Positions 15,832 to 23,908 of a stretch of DNA of 64,000 nt are shown here, piece by piece. The translations under genes were made by a program, and so were the position numbers. Positions within the stretch are counted from its first letter, which is position 1; each line of letters opens with the position of its first letter. The stretch is from positions 248,001-312,000 of the forward strand of contig JAOYTL010000002.1 of assembly GCA_025846845.1 (NCBI GenBank), read 5' to 3'. Below the pieces are notes generated by a model that was given only the letters and a program-made list of their open reading frames with translations, was not told where the DNA came from and ran no database searches. The DNA is from Alloboseaceae bacterium BT-24-1. Lineage in GTDB: Bacteria > Pseudomonadota > Alphaproteobacteria > Rhizobiales > Beijerinckiaceae.

Positions 15832-16926
15832 ATGATGAACGCGGAGCCGTTTTCTGTATCCGGGCGTACAGCTCGCCTCGGCCGTATCGCTATCCTCTGG
15901 CGTGGTGACGAAACCGAACGCCGCGGCGCTACCCCAGAAGCCAGCCGGTTCAAGGATGTTTTCGCGGCGCTTGCCAATCTCGGCGTCGATGCGGAGCCGG
16001 TGGTTTACGAGGACGATGTTCTCGACGCCGTGCGGCCGCAGCTCGCCCGGTTCGATGGCGTGCTTGTCTGGGTCAATCCGCTTCACGAGGGGCGTAACCG
16101 CGCCCAGCTCGACGCACTCCTTCGTGAAGTCGCGGAGCGCGGCATCTGGGTGAGCGCCCATCCCGACGTGATCCTCAAGATGGGCACCAAGGAGGTGCTT
16201 CATCGTACCCGCACGATGAGCTGGGGCTGTGATACGGCTCTCTATCGAACGGTCGATGCCATGCGCGCCGAGTTGCCGGCGAGGCTTGCCGCCGGTGCGC
16301 GCGTGATCAAGCGCAATCGGGGCAATGGCGGCCAAGGCGTCTGGAAGGTCGAGGTGCTCGCGGACGCAGGTGGCGGCTCAAGGGTGCGGATCCTGGACGC
16401 CACCAAGGCCGAACCGGAGGAGACGCCCCTGGAAGAGTTTCTGACGAGGTGTGAGGCGTATTTCGAGGATGGTTGCGTCATCGATCAACCGTTCCAGGAG
16501 CGTCTGAGCGAAGGCGTGGTGCGCTGCTACATGGCGGGCGATCGCTGTGCCGGCTTTGGTTACCAGAAGGTCAAGGCACTCATTGAAGCACCGGCCGCGC
16601 GCGCCGCGGCCGGAGCGCGGCTTTACACCTCGAAGGCCGATCCACGTTTCCAGCGCTTGCGGCGGTTGATGGAAGACGAATGGACACCGCAATTGATGTC
16701 TTTGCTGGACCTCGCGCGGCGCGACCTGCCGATGATCTGGGATGCGGACTTCATGCTTGGCGGGCGCGGCGTTGATGGGACCGACAACTACGTGCTTGGC
16801 GAGATCAACGTCAGTTCGGTGTTTCCGATTCCGGACGAGGCAGCGGAGGAGATCGCGCAGTGCGTTGTCGATCGGCTGGAGTCGAAGCCGGACCTAGCAG
16901 CGGCGCAGACTGTAGTTGAGCGTTAA
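15832..16926 (+). CDS. Cj0069-family ATP-grasp-like protein
   Basis: This protein of 364 residues resembles the Cj0069 family. It begins with a Rossmann-like domain (RIAILWRGDE, residues 17-26). A likely ATP-grasp domain follows, with VIKRNRGNGGQGVWKV (about 157-172), a substrate/metal region VIDQPFQERLSEG and a final acidic metal-type motif YVLGEINVSSVFPIP. ATP-grasp proteins join a carboxylate to an amine or thiol; the substrate is unknown in this family. It starts ATGATG. Neither neighbour suggests a pathway: upstream is the divergent hydrolase, and downstream is the helicase after 239 bp with no recognisable gene. Confidence 0.75.
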   Translation: MMNAEPFSVSGRTARLGRIAILWRGDETERRGATPEASRFKDVFAALANLGVDAEPVVYEDDVLDAVRPQLARFDGVLVWVNPLHEGRNRAQLDALLREVAERGIWVSAHPDVILKMGTKEVLHRTRTMSWGCDTALYRTVDAMRAELPARLAAGARVIKRNRGNGGQGVWKVEVLADAGGGSRVRILDATKAEPEETPLEEFLTRCEAYFEDGCVIDQPFQERLSEGVVRCYMAGDRCAGFGYQKVKALIEAPAARAAAGARLYTSKADPRFQRLRRLMEDEWTPQLMSLLDLARRDLPMIWDADFMLGGRGVDGTDNYVLGEINVSSVFPIPDEAAEEIAQCVVDRLESKPDLAAAQTVVER

Positions 16927-17165
16927 AGCGTCCGCGCCCTAGACAATATTGCCGGAAAGCGGAGCTGGCGGAGCCTGCAACGAGCCGACAATGGACCGGG
17001 CAACATGGTCGATATCCGGTTCCGCATGTCGGAAGGGATGGCTGCTCCATTTCCTTTTTGCGCGATCTGCTCTATGTGCGGCAGCAACTGCGCGCGCCGC
17101 ATCCGGCGCCGCCCCTCGATCTGCATGCCGCCAGCCCGCCGGTTGCAACCTAAGGCCTGACATCA

Positions 17166-19256
17166 ATGTCCTTCATTTCCACGAGTGCGCCGCTCGCGCG
17201 TGCGCTCGCCGACCGCAATTACAATGAGCCGACGCCCGTTCAGGCCGCCGTGCTGGAAGAGGCCGCCGCCGGCCGCGATCTCCTGGTCTCGTCGCAGACC
17301 GGCTCCGGCAAGACGGTGGCCTATGGCCTCGCCATCGGCGCCGACCTGCTCGGCGAGGCCGAAGCCCTGCCGCGGGCCGAGCGGCCGCTGGCGCTGATCG
17401 TTGCGCCGACGCGCGAGCTCGCCCTCCAGGTCCAGCGCGAGCTCAGCTGGCTCTACAAGCAGACCAACGCCCGCGTGATCTCCTGCGTCGGCGGCATGGA
17501 CCCGCGCCGCGAAGCGGCGCTGCTCGACGAGGGTGCGCATATCGTCGTCGGCACGCCCGGCCGTCTGCGCGACCATATCGAACGCCGCCGCCTCGATGTT
17601 TCGGGCCTGCGGGCCGTCGTGCTCGACGAGGCCGACGAGATGCTCGATCTCGGCTTCCGCGACGATCTCGAATTCATCCTGAAGGCCGCGCCGGCAGAGC
17701 GCCGCAGCCTTCTGTTTTCGGCGACGCTGCCGAAGGCGATCATCGCCCTGGCGCGCAGCTATCAGCGCGATGCCCTGCGCATCGAGGTCGCCGGCGGCGA
17801 GCGCGGCCATGCCGATATCGAGTACCGCGCCATCCGCGTCTTCCCGAAGGAGGCCGAGCTCGCGGTCGTCAACCTGCTGCGCTTCCACGATTCGCCGACC
17901 GCGCTGGTGTTCTGCAACACCCGCAACGCGGTTCGCCATCTCGAGGCAATCCTGCTGGAGCGCGGTTTCTCGGCTGTGGCGCTCTCGGGCGAGCTCAGCC
18001 AGAGCGAGCGCAATTCGGCGCTGCAGGCTCTGCGCGACGGACGGGCGCGCGTCTGCGTCGCGACCGACGTCGCGGCGCGCGGCATCGACCTGCCGGGCCT
18101 GACGCTGGTCATCCATGCCGAGCTGCCGAACGATCCCGAGGTGATGCAGCATCGCTCGGGCCGTACCGGGCGCGCCGGCAACAAGGGCACGAGCGTGCTG
18201 CTGGTTCCGGCCTCGCGCCGGCGCAAGGCCGAGATGCTGATCTCCGAGGCCAAGATCGAGGTGAGCTGGGCCGGTCCGCCGACGCAGGACGAGATACGCG
18301 TGCTCGACGAGCAGCGCCTGCTGAGCGATCCCCTGCTCTCCGGCGAGGCGAGCGAGGACGATGCGCCGATGGTCGCGGCCCTGCTCGCGGGGCGCTCGAC
18401 GGAGGAGATCGCAGCGGCGCTGGTGCGTGTCTATCGCTCGCGCCTGCCCGCGGCCGAAGAGGTCGGCGATCCCAATTTCGGTCGTGACGAACGTCGCCCG
18501 GCGCGCAGCGCCGAGGATTACGCAAGGCCGCGCGAGCATGGTGGCGCCGAGCGGCCGGAGCGCCGCGAGAGGTCGGGGCCGCGCGGCGATACCGTCTGGT
18601 TCCGCCTGAACATCGGCCGCAAGGACGGCGCCGATCCGCGCCAGCTCCTGCCGATGCTGTGCCGGCGCGGCAAGATCACGCGCGACGAGGTCGGCGCGAT
18701 CCGCATCTTCGACAAGGAGACCAAGGTCGAGATCGATGCCGAGGTCGCGGAGCGCTTCGCGCAACTCACCAAGGCTGTCGATCGCGACAAGATCATCATC
18801 GAGCCGGTGACCGGCGAAGAAGAGCGCCGCCCGGCCAAGCCCTTCGCCGAGAAGGCGAGCCATGCGCCGCGCGCGCCCTATCAGGCTCGTGACCAGCGCG
18901 ACGAGCGTTCGACCGCCCCGGCGCGCAAACCCTATGAAGGCAAGGGCAAGCCATTCGGCGCCAAGCCTTATGATCCGGCGAGGCGCGACCGCGAGCCAGC
19001 CTATGAGGAGACCGCGATCCTGCGGCCCGAACGGCCCTTCGACAAGAAGAACGAGCCCGGCGCCAAGCCGTTCGCGGGCAAGTTCAAGGGCGGCAAGAAG
19101 CCGTTCGGCGCTCCGCAGGGCGGTGAGCGTCCGGGCGTCGGCGACGCTCGGCCTGCCGGCAAGAGCTTCGGCGAGAAAAAGCCTTTCGGTGCGAAGAAGC
19201 CTTTTACTGGCAAGAAGCCTTTCGGAGCGAAGAAGCCACGCCGCGACGATCGCTGA
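17166..19256 (+). CDS. DEAD-box RNA helicase with repetitive basic tail
   Basis: This ATP-dependent RNA helicase has 696 residues. The Q-motif region YNEPTPVQAAVL is at 19-30, motif I SSQTGSGKT at 42-50, PTRELA near 80, DEAD at 154-157 and SAT in LFSATLPK. The HRSGRTGRAG motif VI is near 325. A DbpA/CsdA-type RNA-binding domain (WFRLNIGRKDGADPRQLLPM) lies at about 478-560. The last 140 residues form a low-complexity basic tail built from KPF-G-K units. DeaD/CsdA-like proteins act in ribosome assembly and cold growth; this one probably does the same. The neighbouring genes give no further clue. Confidence 0.93.
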   Translation: MSFISTSAPLARALADRNYNEPTPVQAAVLEEAAAGRDLLVSSQTGSGKTVAYGLAIGADLLGEAEALPRAERPLALIVAPTRELALQVQRELSWLYKQTNARVISCVGGMDPRREAALLDEGAHIVVGTPGRLRDHIERRRLDVSGLRAVVLDEADEMLDLGFRDDLEFILKAAPAERRSLLFSATLPKAIIALARSYQRDALRIEVAGGERGHADIEYRAIRVFPKEAELAVVNLLRFHDSPTALVFCNTRNAVRHLEAILLERGFSAVALSGELSQSERNSALQALRDGRARVCVATDVAARGIDLPGLTLVIHAELPNDPEVMQHRSGRTGRAGNKGTSVLLVPASRRRKAEMLISEAKIEVSWAGPPTQDEIRVLDEQRLLSDPLLSGEASEDDAPMVAALLAGRSTEEIAAALVRVYRSRLPAAEEVGDPNFGRDERRPARSAEDYARPREHGGAERPERRERSGPRGDTVWFRLNIGRKDGADPRQLLPMLCRRGKITRDEVGAIRIFDKETKVEIDAEVAERFAQLTKAVDRDKIIIEPVTGEEERRPAKPFAEKASHAPRAPYQARDQRDERSTAPARKPYEGKGKPFGAKPYDPARRDREPAYEETAILRPERPFDKKNEPGAKPFAGKFKGGKKPFGAPQGGERPGVGDARPAGKSFGEKKPFGAKKPFTGKKPFGAKKPRRDDR

Positions 19257-19269
19257 GGCCGGGTTTCTG

Positions 19270-19417
19270 CCTTCTCCCCCTGCTGGAGAAAGTGGCCCGA
19301 AGGGCCGGATGAGGGGTCGCGCGACGTTTCCCGATTGCGACCCCCCGAGATGAGAGATGCTAGCAGCCAGCGTCGCGCGACCCCTCACCCCAGCCCTCTC
19401 CCGCAAGGGGAGAGGGG
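19270..19417. repeat. Intergenic inverted repeats, locus B
   Basis: The left arm CTTCTCCCCCTGCTGGAG then GGCCCGAAGGGCC then GATGAGGGGTCGCGCGAC is matched by a right arm GTCGCGCGACCCCTCACCCC ending in a second CTCTCCCGCAAGGGGAGAG hairpin. It lies between the convergent ends of the helicase and the small membrane protein gene, where it could act as a bidirectional transcript end. Confidence 0.8.
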
Positions 19418-19471
19418 ATCTGTTGCACCTGTCATGTCGGTGATTGACGGCTGGAAGCCTTTTCCGTGCGA

Positions 19472-19546
19472 TCAGCGCAGGCCGAGGAAAGACAGAATCG
19501 CCAGGACGACGACGACCAGACCGATAATGTAGATGATGTTGTTCAT
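19472..19546 (-). CDS. 24-residue single-span membrane protein
   Basis: An ATG with GGAGG-type ribosome site (CCGGAGGGGG, 7-8 bases upstream) opens a 24-codon frame: MNNIIYIIGLVVVVLAILS followed by FLGLR and a stop. Nearly the whole product is one hydrophobic helix, ending in a basic residue, so it should insert in the inner membrane. Very similar short peptides are widespread in Rhizobiales as unnamed proteins (from memory, not searched). Its function is unknown. It lies between repeat locus B and the divergent ABC transporter operon. Confidence 0.72.
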   Translation of the reverse strand: MNNIIYIIGLVVVVLAILSFLGLR

Positions 19547-19734
19547 GATGGAGCCCCCTCCGGTTGCGGTGCCGTCGCATCTGCACGGCTGACGGTGCGT
19601 GCGACCAGGCCGCAGCACTTCTCGCAACGCGACGCATGGCGGGATTGTTCCGGAACCGTCGCATAGCTGTTGCACTCGCCAGCCATCCGCTCCCACAATG
19701 CCCGGCCGGGCAGAGACCCGGACGGGGGAATGCC

Positions 19735-20961
19735 ATGAGGACGATTGGTAAGGCGCTCGGCGCCGTGTTGATGTTGGCCGGGCTCAGCCTGCCCGCCGCC
19801 GCGCAGGATCGGTTGGTGATCGCCGGGCGCGATGCCGGCTTCGCCCCGGCGCTGGCCAAGATGGTCGAACTCTACCAGGCCAAGAATCCGAATGTGAAGA
19901 TCGAGCGGCTCGAGCTCGGCGGTGGCCCGCTCTATGAGCGCCTCGCCGTCGGCGCGCGCGAGAAGACGGCGGCGACCGACGTTGCCATGCTCGACGACAT
20001 CTGGGCGCCGGAGTTCATGGCGCGCGGCTGGCTCACCGATCTCGGCACGGTCGGCGGTTTGCCGGGCGAATTCGTCAAGTCGGCGATGGACGTCTCGCGC
20101 CATGACGGCAAGCTCTATGCCGCGCCCTTCGTCGGCAATATCGCGATGTTCGCCTATCGCAAGGACCTGCTCGCCAAGCACGGCTTCGAGCGGCCCAAGA
20201 CCTGGAGCGACGTCGTCAAGGCGGCGCAGGTGATCCAGGACAAGGAGCAGGGCGTCTCTGGCCTCGTCTTCCGCGGCATCAAGGGCAACCCGATCGTCAC
20301 CTCCTTCCTGCCGGTGCTGTGGGCGCATGGCGGCGACGTGGTGAGCGCCGACGGCAAGGCCGTGCTCGATACCCCCGCGGCCGAGAAGGCGCTGACCCAG
20401 TTCCTCTCGTTCAAGGCGCTCGCCCCGAAGGGCGTCGAGACCTACAACGCGACCGAACTGCGCGATGCGATCCAGCAGGGCCGCGCCGCGATCGCGGTCG
20501 AGATGTGGTCGTCCTGGGCCGGCACGCTCGACGGCAGCGCTTCCAAGGTCGCGAACCAGGTCGAGGTCGTCGCCTCGCCGGGCGAGGTCAAGGGCCCCGC
20601 GCCGATGCTCGGCGCCTGGCTGCTCGCCATCCCCGCCGACTCGCCTAACAAGGCCCGCGCCGCCGATTTCATCCGCTTCGTCACCTCGCCGGAGAACCAG
20701 AAGCTGATCGCGCTCGAGACCGGCAACCCGCCGACGCTCACCGCGCTGTTCAACGACAAGGACCTCGTCGCCAAGTACCGCTGGTACCCGGCGCAGCTCG
20801 AGGCGCTCAACGTCGCGCAGGCACGTCCGCGCATCAGCCAGTGGGCCCGCGTCGAGACCATTTTGGGCGATTATCTCCAGCTCGCCCTGATCGGCCAGCT
20901 GCAGCCCAAGCAGGCGCTGACCGAGGCCAACGCCCAGATCGCCCGCGCCCTGTCGCGCTGA
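19735..20961 (+). CDS. ABC transporter substrate-binding protein (sugar type)
   Basis: This is a periplasmic solute receptor of 408 residues, family 1 (MalE/UgpB-like). A signal peptide ends at about AAA-QD (residue 24). The mature protein has the typical two-lobe pattern: DRLVIAGRDAG, the acidic LDDIWAPEFMARGWLTDL, PFVGNIAMFAYRKDLL and a C-terminal TSPENQKLIALETGNPPTL. The ATG at 19735 has GGGGGAA upstream; longer in-frame starts would spoil the signal peptide. Two permease genes follow on the same strand. The ligand is probably a sugar or polyol, which is only a family-level guess. Confidence 0.93.
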   Translation: MRTIGKALGAVLMLAGLSLPAAAQDRLVIAGRDAGFAPALAKMVELYQAKNPNVKIERLELGGGPLYERLAVGAREKTAATDVAMLDDIWAPEFMARGWLTDLGTVGGLPGEFVKSAMDVSRHDGKLYAAPFVGNIAMFAYRKDLLAKHGFERPKTWSDVVKAAQVIQDKEQGVSGLVFRGIKGNPIVTSFLPVLWAHGGDVVSADGKAVLDTPAAEKALTQFLSFKALAPKGVETYNATELRDAIQQGRAAIAVEMWSSWAGTLDGSASKVANQVEVVASPGEVKGPAPMLGAWLLAIPADSPNKARAADFIRFVTSPENQKLIALETGNPPTLTALFNDKDLVAKYRWYPAQLEALNVAQARPRISQWARVETILGDYLQLALIGQLQPKQALTEANAQIARALSR

Positions 20962-20969
20962 TCGTCACA

Positions 20970-20996
20970 CGGGCCGCCTCCCAAAGAGGCGGCCCG
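20970..20996 (+). terminator. Strong hairpin between the binding protein and permease genes
   Basis: An 11-bp perfect stem (CGGGCCGCCTC paired with GAGGCGGCCCG, loop CCAAA) begins 9 bp after the binding-protein stop and is followed by only CTTT. In ABC operons such hairpins stabilise the binding-protein mRNA or stop most transcripts before the permeases, so the receptor is made in excess. Confidence 0.65.
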
Positions 20997-21013
20997 CTTT
21001 CCGTCTGGACGTC

Positions 21014-21883
21014 ATGACCGCTTCCCGCCGCCTGCTGCCCTGGCTCCTGCTGACGCCGGCGCTGCTGATCTTCGCCGGGCTGACGCTCTATCCGCTCGGG
21101 CGGACGCTGGCGCTCTCGCTGTTCGCCACCGATTACGGCTTCGAGAACGCCAAGTTCGTCGGGCTCGAGAATTTCCAGGAACTCTGGGACAGCCGCTTCT
21201 TCCGGCAAGCGGTGACCAACACCGTCGTGTTCACCGTGGTTGCGACTGTGCTCGAGGTCGCGGCGGGCTTGGGGCTGGCCCTGCTGCTCAATCGCGCCTT
21301 TCCCGGCCGCACGCTGGTGATGACCCTGCTGCTCGCGCCCTTCGTGCTCTCGACCATGGTGGTCACCGCGATCTGGCGGGCCTGGTTCCATTTCGACCTC
21401 GGCTTTCTCAACAACCTGCTGCGCGCCGTTGGTATTCCGGGTGTGCCGTGGCTGTTCGATCCCAATCTGGCGCTCTGGTCGATCGTACTGGTCGATCTCT
21501 GGCAGACCGCGCCCTTCGCCTTCCTGATCATCTTCGCAGGGCTGCGCCTGATCCCGCAGGATGTCTATGAGGCGGCCCGCGTCGACGGCGCCGGGCCGTG
21601 GCGGCGCTTTCGCGACATGACGCTGCCGCTGCTCGCGCCCTATCTCTTCGTCGCGGCGCTGCTGCGCTCGGTCGACAGCTTCAAGCTGTTCGACAAGGTC
21701 TATGCCATGACCGGTGGCGGGCCGGGGCAGGCGACCGAGACGGTCTCGATGTTCGTCTACCGGCAGGGTTTTCGCTTCTTCGATATCGGGCTGGCGTCGG
21801 CGGCGGCAGTGGTGATGATCGTCGTCGCCGGATTGCTCGCCGTGGTCTATGCGGCGTCGCTGCTCAAGGGGGCAGGCCGATGA
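21014..21883 (+). CDS. ABC transporter permease (MalF/UgpA type)
   Basis: This inner-membrane permease has 289 residues with six predicted spans, the first at LLPWLLLTPALLIFAGLTLY (residues 7-26). The EAA loop that docks the ATPase reads YEAARVDGAGPWRRFRDMTLP (about 190-210). It is the first of two permeases; the second begins in its stop codon (ATGA). It belongs to the CUT1 carbohydrate group by layout. No ATP-binding gene follows in the operon. Confidence 0.94.
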   Translation: MTASRRLLPWLLLTPALLIFAGLTLYPLGRTLALSLFATDYGFENAKFVGLENFQELWDSRFFRQAVTNTVVFTVVATVLEVAAGLGLALLLNRAFPGRTLVMTLLLAPFVLSTMVVTAIWRAWFHFDLGFLNNLLRAVGIPGVPWLFDPNLALWSIVLVDLWQTAPFAFLIIFAGLRLIPQDVYEAARVDGAGPWRRFRDMTLPLLAPYLFVAALLRSVDSFKLFDKVYAMTGGGPGQATETVSMFVYRQGFRFFDIGLASAAAVVMIVVAGLLAVVYAASLLKGAGR

Positions 21884-22683
21884 TCCGGATCGTCGCCGCT
21901 TTCGGCCTCTGCGCGCTCTCGCTGATTCCATTGCTCTGGATGGTCGCGACCTCGCTCAAGCCGCCTGCTGAATATGTCTCGACCTCGATCGCGCTCTGGC
22001 CGCAGGATCCGACGCTGGCGCATTACCGCGTGCTGCTCGACAGCGGGATGTGGCGGCTCGGGCTCAACAGCGTCGTGGTGGCGCTGGGAACTGTCGCGCT
22101 CTCGCTGCTCGCCGGCCTGCCGGCGGCCTATGCGCTCGCGCGTTTCGAGTTGCCCAGGCGCTTCGACATCGTCTTCCTCGGCTTCGTGCTGGTGATCAAG
22201 CTGGCGCCGCCGATCGCGCTCGCCATCCCGCTCTACCAGGTGCTGCGGGCGCTCGGGCTGCTCGACACGCATCTCGGCCTGATCCTTGCCAACCAGATTC
22301 TGGCGCTGCCCTTCGCGATCTGGATGCTGCTCGGCTTCGTGCGAGACGTGCCCTATTCGTTCGAGGAGGCGGCGATGCTCGACGGGGCGGGCTTCGTGAA
22401 GCGGCTGCTCCAGATCGTCGTGCCGCTGCTGATGCCGGGGCTGGTCGCGACTGCGGTCTTCGTCGCGATCATGAGCTGGAACGAGTTCCTGTTCGCGCTG
22501 CTCTTCATCCAGACGCCGTCGAAATTCACCTTGCCGGCCTTCATCGCGACATTGATCAACGAGGACGAGACCTTGTGGGGCAGGCTCTCTGCAATGGGGC
22601 TGATCGCCTCGCTGCCGGTCCTGCTCGCGGTCGGGCTGGTCCGGCGTGGGCTGACGCGCGAGGTCTCGGTCGACCAGCATTGA
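21880..22683 (+). CDS. ABC transporter permease (MalG/UgpE type)
   Basis: This second permease of the importer has 267 residues and six spans. The first span is IVAAFGLCALSLIPLLWMV, and the short periplasmic TSLKPPAEY region is typical of MalG-type subunits. The EAA loop reads SFEEAAMLDGAGFVKRL (about 160-176). The ATG overlaps the upstream stop by 4 bp. The last residues REVSVDQH are followed directly by repeat locus C. With no msmK/ugpC-like gene nearby, the system must borrow an ATPase encoded elsewhere. Confidence 0.94.
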   Translation: MIRIVAAFGLCALSLIPLLWMVATSLKPPAEYVSTSIALWPQDPTLAHYRVLLDSGMWRLGLNSVVVALGTVALSLLAGLPAAYALARFELPRRFDIVFLGFVLVIKLAPPIALAIPLYQVLRALGLLDTHLGLILANQILALPFAIWMLLGFVRDVPYSFEEAAMLDGAGFVKRLLQIVVPLLMPGLVATAVFVAIMSWNEFLFALLFIQTPSKFTLPAFIATLINEDETLWGRLSAMGLIASLPVLLAVGLVRRGLTREVSVDQH

Positions 22684-22701
22684 GGGGGAGAGCATTCGCC
22701 T

Positions 22702-22846
22702 ATCCCCTCTCCCCCTGTGGGAGAGGGGATAGGGTGAGGGGTCTCGCGACGCTCCCGATAACTTTGGCAAGAGCCGCTACCGATACGCACCTGAGCGACC
22801 CCTCATCCGGCCCTGCGGGCCACCTTCTCCCGCAAGGGGAGAAGGG
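22702..22846. repeat. Intergenic inverted repeats, locus C
   Basis: A CCCCTCTCCCCCTGTGGGAG hairpin followed by GTGAGGGGTCTCGCGACG forms the left arm. The right arm has GCGACCCCTCATCCGG, GGCCCTGCGGGCC and CACCTTCTCCCGCAAGGGG. About 50 unrelated bases lie between. It sits between the 3' ends of the second permease and the DUF2189 gene. Confidence 0.82.
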
Positions 22847-22869
22847 AAAAGCGCCTCATCCGGCCTGAG

Positions 22870-22892
22870 ATGGTCGGCTCAAGGCCGACCAT
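22870..22892. repeat. Short palindrome ATGGTCGGC-tcaag-GCCGACCAT
   Basis: This perfect 9-bp stem has a 5-base loop and lies 15 bp after the DUF2189 stop (reverse strand). The same ATGGTCGG arm opens the larger repeat at 38391, so it is probably a partial copy of that family and may serve as a transcript end here. Confidence 0.6.
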
Positions 22893-22907
22893 GACGCCGA
22901 TAGGCTG

Positions 22908-23717
22908 CTACCGCGGCACGACCTTACGGTAGAAGTGCCAGCTGGCATGGCCGAGTACTGGCATGACGATGATCAGGCCGACCAGCACCGGCAGCGAGCC
23001 GAGCACCAGCAGCGCTGTGATCGTCAGGCCCCAATACATCATCACCCGCGGGTTCTTCTCGACGGCCGCGACCGAGGTGCGGACTGCCGTCGCCATGTCG
23101 ACATGCCGGTCGAGCATCAGCGGGAAGGAAACCACGGTGATCGAGAAGACGACGATCGCGAAGAGCAGGCCGAGCGAGTTGCCGAGGATGATCAGCGTCC
23201 AGCCGTTCACCGTGGTCAGCAGTGGTGTGGCGAAGCTCTCGAAGGAATCGAGCGGCACGTCGCCCATCAGCCAGCGATAGATGATCCAGGCGCTGAACAG
23301 CCAGGTGAGGAAAGCGCCGGTCAGGAGCGCGCCGAGCAGTGCGATCTGGCCGATGCCGGGTGAATGCAGTACGTCGAGCGCATGCTTCCAGGAGGTGTCC
23401 ATGCCGAGCTCGCGGCGACGGCTGATCTCGTAGAGGCCGATCGCTGCGAAGGGGCCGAGCAGGGCAAAGCCCGAGGCCAGCGGAAACAGCAGCGGGAAGA
23501 TGTTGTAGCTCACCGTCAGGCGGGCAAGCAGGATGCCGGCGATCGGATAGATCAAGGCGATGAAGAGCAGATGGCTCGGCTGGGCCATGAAGTCGGAATA
23601 GCCCTGTTTGAGCGCATCCTTGATGTCGGCGATGCCGATCTCGCTGACGGGCAGGGCATCGGTGGGCGCAGCATCGTTCGCCGCCATCGGGGGATGATGG
23701 ATATGGGTATCGGCCAT
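22908..23717 (-). CDS. DUF2189 multi-span membrane protein
   Basis: This protein has 269 residues with a short cytoplasmic N-terminus containing a His-rich start (ADTHIHH). About six hydrophobic segments follow, from PSHLLFIALIYPIAGILL to VGLIIVMPVLGHASWHFY. The pattern matches DUF2189, an integral membrane family common in alphaproteobacteria and sometimes near cytochrome oxidase genes. No biochemical role is known. The start at 23717 was chosen because the longer frame has no homologous residues upstream. It is divergent from ligA. Confidence 0.82.
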   Translation of the reverse strand: MADTHIHHPPMAANDAAPTDALPVSEIGIADIKDALKQGYSDFMAQPSHLLFIALIYPIAGILLARLTVSYNIFPLLFPLASGFALLGPFAAIGLYEISRRRELGMDTSWKHALDVLHSPGIGQIALLGALLTGAFLTWLFSAWIIYRWLMGDVPLDSFESFATPLLTTVNGWTLIILGNSLGLLFAIVVFSITVVSFPLMLDRHVDMATAVRTSVAAVEKNPRVMMYWGLTITALLVLGSLPVLVGLIIVMPVLGHASWHFYRKVVPR

Positions 23718-23908
23718 GGCGTTCTTCCCGGTTCGGCCCGGCTCGCCTTGGCGGTCCTGACGTGATCCTCCGGTCAAGACCTGCGAGGCGTCGAGCATCC
23801 ATTCTCAGCGGGGAAGCTTACACCCGACCTGCTCCTGCCACAAATCGGCGTACCCAAATCGTGAAACAGGAGCTTCGCAGAAAACTTCCCCTGAACTAGA
23901 ACTGCGCC

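Noticed and set aside
17163..19859. 898-codon reverse-strand frame
   Set aside because: Mirrors the DEAD-box helicase; its sequence is Arg/Ala-rich with no recognisable fold and it crosses the repeat locus.
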